This document shows, piece after piece, positions 1-7,343 of a stretch of DNA of 64,000 nt. Below the pieces are notes generated by a model. The model did no database searches. It had not been told where the DNA came from and saw only the letters and a program-made list of their open reading frames with translations. The translations under genes were made by a program, and so were the position numbers. Origin of the DNA: Aerococcus viridans (GTDB lineage: Bacteria > Bacillota > Bacilli > Lactobacillales > Aerococcaceae); contig NZ_CP014164.1 of assembly GCF_001543285.1 (NCBI RefSeq), forward strand, positions 1,984,001-2,048,000, in the 5' to 3' direction. The first letter of the stretch is position 1. Each line of letters starts with the position of its first letter.

Positions 1-226
1 GCATAATTAATAGCCGCTCGTCTGAAGTCATTCTAGACAAATACGTATGCTCAGCACGTCCAAACAATTGCACACGCTCTGATGGATAGTAGTTAAAATA
101 GCCGGTAATTTCCAAACCAGGTCTCGAAATATCACTGGTAATGATCTCGCGGTCTAGATAATCTTCACCACAAAGAACCTCAAAATCAAATTTTTCGACT
201 AAGTCTTTCACGGTTACCTTTGTCAT
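1..226 (-). CDS. hprK: HPr kinase/phosphorylase, N-terminal part (cut by window edge)
   Basis: This is the first about 75 codons of HprK. The family phosphorylates Ser46 of HPr and reverses the reaction, setting carbon catabolite control in Firmicutes. The visible part is the N-terminal domain, with the typical stretches TVKDLVEKFDFEVLCG, SDISRPGLEITGYFNYYP and RVQLFGRAEHTYL. The Walker A/kinase domain lies beyond the window. The ATG follows an AAAGGAAACC ribosome site. The identification rests on the N-terminal domain alone but the match to remembered family sequences is close. Confidence 0.88.
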   Translation of the reverse strand, partial: MTKVTVKDLVEKFDFEVLCGEDYLDREIITSDISRPGLEITGYFNYYPSERVQLFGRAEHTYLSRMTSDERLLIM

Positions 227-312
227 ATACGGTTTCCTTTCTTAACAAGTCACTTTGCCCCTATTTTACCATACTAGACCCATATGGACAGATGGTTAAG
301 CTGTAATTTGTG

Positions 313-362
313 AAAAAGAAAAATCCGCCCGTCAATCTGGCATTCAGATCAACAAGCGGATT
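313..362 (-). terminator. Intrinsic terminator after the yvl operon
   Basis: On the minus strand AATCCGC pairs with GCGGATT around an inner ATCTG/CAGAT hairpin and is followed by TTTTTC. It lies downstream of the yvlD-like stop and upstream of hprK. Confidence 0.7.
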
Positions 363-383
363 AGAACTTAAAATATAGATTTG

Positions 384-421
384 ACTGCGTCGGCTCTAGC
401 ACCCTAGTCGGGTTCGCGCCC
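384..421 (-). repeat. Remnant of the modular structured repeat family
   Basis: Read on the minus strand, a few bases after the stop codon at 426, the sequence contains CGAACCCGACTAGGGTG. This is the constant tail of the repeat units described at 27 and 32 kb, followed by the start of another unit (GAGCCGACGC, as in the groEL unit). The hairpin body is missing, so this is a deleted copy placed between a stop codon and a terminator. Confidence 0.5.
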
Positions 422-425
422 TTCA

Positions 426-779
426 TTATTTCCCGGCTTCGGTAAATTTCTCAAAAAACCAATGGTACATTGAGAACAAGAAGGCTGCGGCCATTGCGTA
501 AAAGAAGTTTGCGAATACGAAGGATGTTGGGAAGAACAATCCAACGATAATAAACATAAAGCCATTTACGACTAATCTAAACAAGCCGAATGTTAGGATA
601 TTTAAAGGTAAGGCCAACAAGTTTACGATAGGACGGATAATTGAGTTCACAATACTCAATACGATAGCTACTAAGATTGCTGACCAAAAGTCTGCCACAT
701 ATACATTCGGGGCAAGAATCCATGAAATAGCCATCAAGCCCAAAGCATCAATCAGTGTTGCTAATATAAAACGTCTCAT
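426..779 (-). CDS. YvlD-like small membrane protein (phage-holin-family fold)
   Basis: A 117-residue protein made of about four hydrophobic helices. It belongs to the family annotated as 'phage holin family protein' and typified by B. subtilis YvlD. The motif IVNSIIRPIVNLLALPLNIL in the middle is characteristic. It is not a lysis holin: it sits as the last gene of an operon with a DUF4097 protein and PspC-domain proteins, the same gene company as B. subtilis yvlB-yvlC-yvlD. That set is known to respond to envelope stress. The start lies two bases after the stop of the preceding pspC gene, so translation is probably coupled. Confidence 0.8.
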   Translation of the reverse strand: MRRFILATLIDALGLMAISWILAPNVYVADFWSAILVAIVLSIVNSIIRPIVNLLALPLNILTFGLFRLVVNGFMFIIVGLFFPTSFVFANFFYAMAAAFLFSMYHWFFEKFTEAGK

Positions 780-781
780 AA

Positions 782-1114
782 TTAAAAATCACGCCAACTT
801 TCTTCCTCATCAGGATTATCTTTTGAATCTTTATAATAGTCAGATTCATTATAGTCGTCCTGATCTTCACCATCAAATGATTTAGTTTGACGGTATTCGT
901 CACGGTCATCTCTATCTACACGTGTACGCCCTTCATCCCTAGGCAAAATCAATGCCAACAATAGATAAATCAGTACTCCAGCTCCGCCAGAAAGTGTGAC
1001 GAAGACAAAGATTACACGGACAATCGTCGGATCAATTTCAAAGTATTCGGCGATTCCGGCACAAACACCATCTACTTTTACGTCATTACGTGATTTTGTT
1101 AATTTCTTAGCCAT
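782..1114 (-). CDS. PspC-domain membrane protein (YvlC-like)
   Basis: A 110-residue protein. Residues about 1-60 form a PspC domain: KSRNDVKVDGVCAGIAEYF, then EIDPTIVRVIFVFVTLSGG and one transmembrane helix ending LLLALILPRD. The C-terminal half is a highly charged Asp/Glu/Arg tail likely in the cytoplasm. PspC proteins sense or transmit envelope stress. I prefer the ATG at 1114 over an upstream GTG at 1123, because the GGAG ribosome site would sit on top of the GTG. It follows a closely related but broken pspC copy. Confidence 0.82.
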   Translation of the reverse strand: MAKKLTKSRNDVKVDGVCAGIAEYFEIDPTIVRVIFVFVTLSGGAGVLIYLLLALILPRDEGRTRVDRDDRDEYRQTKSFDGEDQDDYNESDYYKDSKDNPDEEESWRDF

Positions 1115-1133
1115 TCTATTCACTCCTGCCTTC

Positions 1134-1322
1134 TTAGTGGCTTCTGTTTGGCATTACAAAAATTAAAATAATGTAGATTAGCCAAACTGGAAACTGTGCC
1201 AAACTGAATAATACTGCGATGATACGGACTAAATTCCCAGAAATACCGAAGTATTCACCAATACCACCACATACCCCAAATAAGTATCAATCTTTTCTTG
1301 ACTTCATTAATCTCCCTGACAT
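1134..1322 (-). pseudogene. Second PspC-domain gene interrupted by an in-frame TGA
   Basis: An open frame of 63 codons starts with ATG at 1322, two bases after the stop of the DUF4097 gene and behind a GGAGAGG ribosome site. Codon 12 is TGA (1287-1289). The frame around it reads KSRKD-stop-YLFGVCGGIGEYFGISG, then NLVRIIAVLFSLAQFPVW, and ends at a TAA at 1134. This is a normal short PspC domain. The usual residue at the stop position is Arg, so a single CGA-to-TGA change would explain it. It could also be a sequencing error. As given, only 11 residues would be made. Confidence 0.75.
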
Positions 1323-1324
1323 AA

Positions 1325-2788
1325 TTAAACCTCTCCTCTACGCATATCAGAATCATCTTTCACGCGAATATTACCACGCATGGTCTTCAAGTTCACTCGA
1401 TAAGCCTTTTCTTCAGCTACATCGTAGTAAAATGCTTTTTGTTTGTTAAATTGATCGTTGACTTGTGATTGACTCTTAATTAAATCTGATCGGAACATAA
1501 TTTCACCTTGGTTGGTGTGGGCTAACCCATCAACTGCTGTACCTGCTGGCATATTCAATTTAATATCGCCATTTTTTGTTTCTACTTGAGCACGAACTAA
1601 CGGTTTTGCGTTCATCGTAATCACGATATCCCCATTTAATGTTTCCATCAATACATTTTCTACGTGCCCCTTTAATCGTTGGCTACCATTCAATGATTTC
1701 ACCACTAAATCTAAGGCTTCCACATCGTTTAAGGTTAATTGACCATTTTTCGTATCCACTTCAATCATCGAAGCTGTAAAGTCTTCGATATTAATCGCGC
1801 CGTCAACTGTTTGAATATAGATATCATTCGTATCCATATGTTCAACCGTTACAGGGCCTGAAATTGTTCTCGCTTTAATAAAGTCTAAGCGGTCTTTTGG
1901 CACTTGTACCACAATATCTGTCTTGATGAAACGAGAAATCATGTTCAAGTTTAAGGCCCCGTCAACAAATTCTAGGTTTGCTCTTTTTTCAAAGGTAGTT
2001 TGCGCATCTTCTTCCTCGAAATCGCCGTATAACTTACCAACGACTGTTAATTTCGTAGTTGGTTGGTCCCAAGAGGTCAACTCGATCTGACCAGCCGCGA
2101 TTTGAATATCCACCATTGATAATGGTTCAGTATATTCATAGGTTGCTTCAAAATCATGGGTAATCAATTTAGGCATTGGAATTGATCCGCTACCTTTTTC
2201 AAATTTCACTGTTTTTGATACCTTATCTTGCACTTGGTCTAAAACTGACCGTGTTTTAGTGAAGAAGTCGCCAACGATATTTTTGTAGTCGTAAGCATTT
2301 TCTTCAGTTTCTTCTTCAATCGGTTGGCTTTCGTCAACTTTTGAATCTGCTTGTGCCGTCTCTTTTGATGGTCTTGGATTTTCCGCATCGATTTGAATAA
2401 TATCTTCTTTCAATTGGTGGATTTGTTCCGTCAATTGGTTGATTTCTTCAGTCAAACGATCAATTTCAATATGCGTTACTTCAGATTTTTCTTCTTGGTT
2501 AACCAAATTTTGACGCTCAGTTAATTTGCTTGCGAGTGACGCTTCCAAGTCTTTTTGAATAGCCACTTTTTGTGTACGGCCAGTAATATCATCTTGATTG
2601 ACCGCTTGGTCATTTTCCCAATCAGCATAAAAGTCATCTAAGATATCTTTCTCTTCCTCAACATGCGTTTGTATTGTAGGGGTTGATTCAGCTTGTTTCG
2701 CTCTATTTTCTAATAAGATAATCGCTTCTTCGTTTGTTAAAATGCCTTCTTTAACTAAGTTTAAAATACGTTCTTTATGATTGGTCAT
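1325..2788 (-). CDS. DUF4097-family adhesin-like protein (YvlB-like)
   Basis: A 487-residue soluble protein. Residues 1-30 form a short N-terminal SHOCT-like helix-turn-helix (LNLVKEGILTNEEAIILLEN). Residues about 80-125 are a coiled coil rich in Glu/Gln/Leu (TEEINQLTEQIHQLKEDI). From about residue 210 to the end comes a repetitive beta-strand region with Asn-Gly turns (VDGAINIEDF, TKNGQLTLNDV, TLNGDIVITM, TKNGDIKLNMP), typical of DUF4097 beta-helices. The molecular role is not known. The operon with pspC genes and yvlD points to envelope stress. The start follows GGAGGTTGTCACA. Confidence 0.78.
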   Translation of the reverse strand: MTNHKERILNLVKEGILTNEEAIILLENRAKQAESTPTIQTHVEEEKDILDDFYADWENDQAVNQDDITGRTQKVAIQKDLEASLASKLTERQNLVNQEEKSEVTHIEIDRLTEEINQLTEQIHQLKEDIIQIDAENPRPSKETAQADSKVDESQPIEEETEENAYDYKNIVGDFFTKTRSVLDQVQDKVSKTVKFEKGSGSIPMPKLITHDFEATYEYTEPLSMVDIQIAAGQIELTSWDQPTTKLTVVGKLYGDFEEEDAQTTFEKRANLEFVDGALNLNMISRFIKTDIVVQVPKDRLDFIKARTISGPVTVEHMDTNDIYIQTVDGAINIEDFTASMIEVDTKNGQLTLNDVEALDLVVKSLNGSQRLKGHVENVLMETLNGDIVITMNAKPLVRAQVETKNGDIKLNMPAGTAVDGLAHTNQGEIMFRSDLIKSQSQVNDQFNKQKAFYYDVAEEKAYRVNLKTMRGNIRVKDDSDMRRGEV

Positions 2789-2899
2789 TGTGACAACCTC
2801 CTAGTTGTTTAGCTTTCCTTTGTTATCTATATTCTGCCAACTTTGGAGGTAAATGTCATAGGTCTATGGACCTAATTTCACAATTGTTTGATTTTAGCC

Positions 2900-5800
2900 C
2901 TATTGAACCCCTGTAAAAAAGGCTTTGGAACCGTCATTGCTAGCAGACACTTGTAAGTGGACTGGAATTTGTTGTTTCAATTCAGCCACGTGAGAAATAA
3001 TCCCAACAATACGGCCGCTCGCTTGTTGCAAATCAGTCAAGGTTTCAATCGCTTGTTGCAAGGATTCTTGGTCTAAGGTACCAAAACCTTCGTCAATAAA
3101 GAGCGTGCCAATTTCAATACCACCGGCATCATTTTGAATCACGTCAGACAGACCAAGGGCCAAGGCTAAGGAAGCTTTAAAGCCTTCTCCACCAGATAGG
3201 GATTGGACCGACCGCTTCCCACCAGCTTGGTAGTCAAAGACAGCTAGGTCAAGTCCTTTAGCCCCTGCACCAGACTGCCCTTCGACAATCCGTCTAAATT
3301 CATACCGCATTTGAGTCATGGCCATCAAACGTTCATTAGCATATTGGAGAATTTCATCAAAATACAAACCTAAAATATAGCGCTCAAAAGAAATATAGCC
3401 ATAAGCCTTCTCTTTCCCATTGGCTACCTTATTTAGGAGCGATAGTTCCCCGAAATGACGCCCTTTTTCTTGGTAGGATGCGAAACTATCCTTAAATAGG
3501 TAAATAGCATGGTCTAATTGGGCTTTGATTGAAATCACCTGATCTTTTGCGTCTTTCAATTTATTTAATTTAAGGCGTTCTTGCTCAATATCCATCTGAT
3601 AAGTATCCGCTTTTTTATCCAAACCAGCTGCTGCAATTTGATTTTGGTTTGCTGTCTTATTTTCTTTAAAGGCATAAACCTCATTATCAAAACGTTGAAT
3701 TTCACTTTCAATAGCTGCCCAATTCTTTTGACTTTGATGGATTTGACAGATGTCTTCCTGACTTTCTTGACGGTCGGCCATCGCCTCATCCAAAGCAGTT
3801 TGATCAGCTTTTAATTCTACTTGACCTTGCTCGATTTGATCATTATATCCTGTAATCTGTGTGGTTAGCTTGGCAACTTCTTGCTGGTACTTATCTAATT
3901 GAGACTTCAACGCTTGGTCTTTAGCTGTAATTTCTGCTAAGGTCTTGTGTTTCGCTTGGTATTCAGCTGTGACAACAGCTTTAGAATCCCCCACCAATTG
4001 CCCTTTTAATTGGTCAATTTCAGTGCGTAACTCTTCTACCGTACTTTGATTAGATTCTGATTGTCCTTTAAGGGTAGACGCCTCGACATGCTTATTATTT
4101 AAAGCTTTCTTGGCATCGTCCACTTGCTTACTCATCTCATTAAATTGCTTGTCCAAGTCTTGTTTGGTTTGGCTTAACTTGTCTAAATGTGCTTTGCCTT
4201 GTTGAATATCTGCTGCTTCTTTATCAAGTTGGGTCTGCCATATAGCAAGTTTTTCTTCATTACTTGTCGCCTCTGCCGCTAATCCTTTAATATTTTGGTC
4301 AGAAGCCATTCGGTCAAAAGTCTCCTGAATCGCAGATAAGCGCTCTGCTTTACTTGAATATAATTGGAAAGCTGCTTGAGTAGCGTCCACCCCTGCCTCG
4401 ACCATTTCTTTGGTCACTGCACCCTCTTGTTGCACTGCGGGCGCTGGATGATGAATAGAACCACAGACCAAACAAGGTTGTCCTTCAACCAATTGACTAG
4501 CTAATTCGCCCGCTAAGTTTTGGCTATAAGCCAATTCCAGACGGTTTCGCTCGTCTACTTTTGCTTGATAGTCTTTTTGGTCCGCTTCAACTTGAGCAGA
4601 GAGGTCTGCAATCTCTTGGTTGGTTTTAACCATGTCTTGATAGCTTTTCACTAACAAGTTATATTGATAGCTTTTATTATCCATTGAGGCTTGTTGCTGG
4701 CTAATATCCCCTACTTTGTCTAATTCTGCTTGTAGTTTTTTCAGTGATATTTCCCCAGCTTCTATCACTTTTTCCTGGTCTTGAATCTGACTGGTTAATT
4801 TTTTTGCCTGTTCAGTCAAACTTTGGCCATGAGCCACTTGCTTTATGAGTCTACCTTCTTGCATTAAATAGTTATCCCATTTATTTTCTTGGATAGCCAA
4901 ATCTTGCAATTCTGCCCGTAGACTATCTACTAGGTCAATCCGGTCTTGCCAGTCAGCTTGTTCAGCTTTGACGGCTTGTAAACGACCATCTGCTTCTTGT
5001 AATAGGTTCGTTTTCTCATTCATCAAGACCTGTAATTGCTCTTGTCTATCCGTCAACTTTTGAATTTGTTGGATTAATCGGTATGCGTCTTGAGTGGTCT
5101 GATATTGGTTTAACGCCTGACGTTTACCAACAATTGCTGCCTCTCGTTCTTTAATAGAAGCTTCTTGTTGAACCAACTCATCTTGTTTGGTGAGCAATTG
5201 AATGTAACCTTCTAGCTTTTGAATCTTAGCTTCTGCTGCTGTGATTTCTTGGCTTAATTGTGCAGTCTCTTGATTCATTTCAATAGATTTTTGCCCTGCC
5301 CATTCAGACAGCGCCTGATAGTCTTCTTGGTCCACCCAATTTTGAACGCGGTCTTTTTCTGTTAGGGCATTTTCAGAAACCCCGGTTTGATTTTCACTTT
5401 GATTACCATCTTGTTCTTTCGCTTGCTCGGTCTTATTATCTGCAAAGGTCACGAATGATTGGCTATGTTGGTCTACTTGTTTCTTCAAGGTGCCCACTTC
5501 TTGGTTGGCCTGTTTAAACCGTTCGGCTATGGCTTGTTGGAACCGGTCTAAATAATCAGTGTGGAATATGGTCCGTAAAATGCCTTCCTTTTCGCCCGAG
5601 CTAGCTTCCAAGAGTTTTTTAAACTCTCCTTGTGGCAACATGACAATTTGTCTAAATTGATTTGCTGACAAACCAAGAACTTCAACTAACTTACTATCCA
5701 CTTCTTGCGTTTTACTTAGTGAAAAATCTTCCCCTTCTAAGGTTACTTCCGCATTCTGCTCTCGAATTAAGCCCTTTTTAGTCGGCCGTTTTTGCTTGGG

Positions 5801-6085
5801 AATCCGTTCCACCGTATAGGTTTTCCCGTGAATCATAAAGGTTAACCGTACATAAGCAACACTTTCATCTTCAGCTAACTGCGACTTCAATTCATTAATA
5901 TCACGCGATGAACCAGAAGTCTTTCCGTATAAGGCGTAAACAATGGCATCAAAAATGGTCGTTTTACCAGCACCAGTGGATCCTGAAATCAAGAATAAGT
6001 TCTGATCGCCTAAGTCTGTAAAGTCTAGGCTCGTTTTTTCTTTATAAGGTCCAAAAGCCTGCAATTCAAGTTTAATAGGTCTCAC
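2900..6085 (-). CDS. sbcC: Exonuclease SbcCD, ATPase subunit SbcC
   Basis: A 1061-residue SMC-like ATPase. Walker A (SGSTGAGKTTIFDAI) is near residue 35. Long coiled-coil arms (about 180-480 and 570-850) flank a central zinc hook CLVC near residue 515. The C-terminal lobe has the signature SLSGGEGFKASLALALGL and a Walker B IGTLFIDEGFGTLD. With SbcD it forms the Rad50/Mre11-type nuclease that cuts hairpins and protein-blocked ends. The start codon is GTG and overlaps the sbcD TAG stop by one base (TAGTG), indicating translational coupling. The length is normal for the family. Confidence 0.96.
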   Translation of the reverse strand: MRPIKLELQAFGPYKEKTSLDFTDLGDQNLFLISGSTGAGKTTIFDAIVYALYGKTSGSSRDINELKSQLAEDESVAYVRLTFMIHGKTYTVERIPKQKRPTKKGLIREQNAEVTLEGEDFSLSKTQEVDSKLVEVLGLSANQFRQIVMLPQGEFKKLLEASSGEKEGILRTIFHTDYLDRFQQAIAERFKQANQEVGTLKKQVDQHSQSFVTFADNKTEQAKEQDGNQSENQTGVSENALTEKDRVQNWVDQEDYQALSEWAGQKSIEMNQETAQLSQEITAAEAKIQKLEGYIQLLTKQDELVQQEASIKEREAAIVGKRQALNQYQTTQDAYRLIQQIQKLTDRQEQLQVLMNEKTNLLQEADGRLQAVKAEQADWQDRIDLVDSLRAELQDLAIQENKWDNYLMQEGRLIKQVAHGQSLTEQAKKLTSQIQDQEKVIEAGEISLKKLQAELDKVGDISQQQASMDNKSYQYNLLVKSYQDMVKTNQEIADLSAQVEADQKDYQAKVDERNRLELAYSQNLAGELASQLVEGQPCLVCGSIHHPAPAVQQEGAVTKEMVEAGVDATQAAFQLYSSKAERLSAIQETFDRMASDQNIKGLAAEATSNEEKLAIWQTQLDKEAADIQQGKAHLDKLSQTKQDLDKQFNEMSKQVDDAKKALNNKHVEASTLKGQSESNQSTVEELRTEIDQLKGQLVGDSKAVVTAEYQAKHKTLAEITAKDQALKSQLDKYQQEVAKLTTQITGYNDQIEQGQVELKADQTALDEAMADRQESQEDICQIHQSQKNWAAIESEIQRFDNEVYAFKENKTANQNQIAAAGLDKKADTYQMDIEQERLKLNKLKDAKDQVISIKAQLDHAIYLFKDSFASYQEKGRHFGELSLLNKVANGKEKAYGYISFERYILGLYFDEILQYANERLMAMTQMRYEFRRIVEGQSGAGAKGLDLAVFDYQAGGKRSVQSLSGGEGFKASLALALGLSDVIQNDAGGIEIGTLFIDEGFGTLDQESLQQAIETLTDLQQASGRIVGIISHVAELKQQIPVHLQVSASNDGSKAFFTGVQ

Positions 6086-7239
6086 TATGCCTTATCCTCC
6101 TTTAAGGTTGATTGGAAAATATCACGGACAATTTCCGCTTGGAATGCTGATAATTCTTGGTCCGTATTATTTTGATAAAACTGAGCAAACTGGTCCCATA
6201 CAGGTGTTGCTTGCACTTCATGACGTTTGGTTTTCAAGTCTTGTCGCTGTCTATTTTCTAAAGCTACATACTCTAAGCTCATGGCATTTGGGTACCGTTT
6301 CTTCAAGCGATTCATAGCTTCATGCTGAGCATAGGCGTCCGTTAGTTCAAAGAAAATATAGTCATCTGATTGCCCTTGTAACAAATCTTCAAATTGACCG
6401 CGCATAATCCGCATATCCTTATCAGGCCTTAATTCATGCTTCACAACTTCAATGGTGTCTGCCTTTTTATCCAAGTCAATCTCTAAAAAGCCCTTATGAT
6501 GATGAACTTCTGACTTAGAAAACTTCAAGGGTGAACCTGAATAGCGAATTCGCGGACTACCTACTTGTTGCGGTCCGTGTAAATGACCAAGCGCCACATA
6601 ATCAAAGCCATCAAAGACAGTATGGGGTACATATTCACTGGTACCAATGGACAAGGGACGTTCTGAATCGGATTTTTCTAAGTCTTCCCCTGCCCCTTCA
6701 ATGGCCCCAGCTGTTACATAACCATGGTAAAGGATGATGTTGACACGACTAGGATCCCATTTGTCCTTAATTCGCCCTACCTGTACCTTAGTCGCATCCT
6801 CAATACTACGGATAGTTTCTTCAGGATACAGGCGTTTAATCGTTAGATGATCGCTAAACGGTAATAGATACACATCTGCGTCCCCAACTTCAACCTTTTG
6901 AATCTCGGTGCTAGGGACACCAGCCATGTGTAATCCTTGTCCTGACAGTAAACCTGCAGCATAACCTACACGTTCACCTGAATCATGGTTTCCAGCGATA
7001 ATACAAATGGGACAAGCTAGTTCTTGTGACATTTTCGTTAGCGTTTCATTGACTAACTGAACCGTTTCACCACTAGGTAAAGTCCGGTCATATAAATCAC
7101 CTGCCATAATCACCAAATCAGGCTTTAAAGCGACGGTTTGTGCTAGCCAGTCATTTAATATGGTACGTTGGTCTTCTATTAGAGAGTGGTTATTGACCAC
7201 TTTTCCAATATGCCAATCCGCTGTATGTACAATTTTCAC
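6085..7239 (-). CDS. sbcD: Exonuclease SbcCD, nuclease subunit SbcD
   Basis: A 384-residue Mre11-type metallophosphoesterase. The metal-binding motifs are in order: ADWHIGK (near residue 8), AGDLYDR (near 46), CIIAGNHDSGERV (near 81) and ALGHLHGPQ (near 218, as DYVALGHLHG). It supplies the Mn-dependent nuclease activity of SbcCD and pairs with SbcC, whose gene overlaps its stop codon. Located upstream in a two-gene operon; no SOS box was seen in front of it. Confidence 0.96.
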   Translation of the reverse strand: MKIVHTADWHIGKVVNNHSLIEDQRTILNDWLAQTVALKPDLVIMAGDLYDRTLPSGETVQLVNETLTKMSQELACPICIIAGNHDSGERVGYAAGLLSGQGLHMAGVPSTEIQKVEVGDADVYLLPFSDHLTIKRLYPEETIRSIEDATKVQVGRIKDKWDPSRVNIILYHGYVTAGAIEGAGEDLEKSDSERPLSIGTSEYVPHTVFDGFDYVALGHLHGPQQVGSPRIRYSGSPLKFSKSEVHHHKGFLEIDLDKKADTIEVVKHELRPDKDMRIMRGQFEDLLQGQSDDYIFFELTDAYAQHEAMNRLKKRYPNAMSLEYVALENRQRQDLKTKRHEVQATPVWDQFAQFYQNNTDQELSAFQAEIVRDIFQSTLKEDKA

Positions 7240-7277
7240 TACTATCCCACTTCCTTCTCATAATCTTTCATTTTAAA

Positions 7278-7330
7278 GAAAAAACACTATGTTTCAAGAT
7301 GAATGTAATATTTATCGTCAACATAGTGTG
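7278..7330 (-). terminator. Intrinsic terminator after uvrA
   Basis: On the minus strand ACACTATGTT pairs with AACATAGTGT across a loop of about 26 bases and is followed by TTTTTTC. It separates uvrA from sbcD. Confidence 0.75.
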
Positions 7331-7343
7331 TTTCTATTTTATT

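Noticed and set aside
365..425. tRNA-like T-arm string GTCGGGTTCG and similar strings in other repeats
   Set aside because: No acceptor stem, anticodon arm or CCA context is found. The string is the reverse complement of the constant tail of the repeat family.
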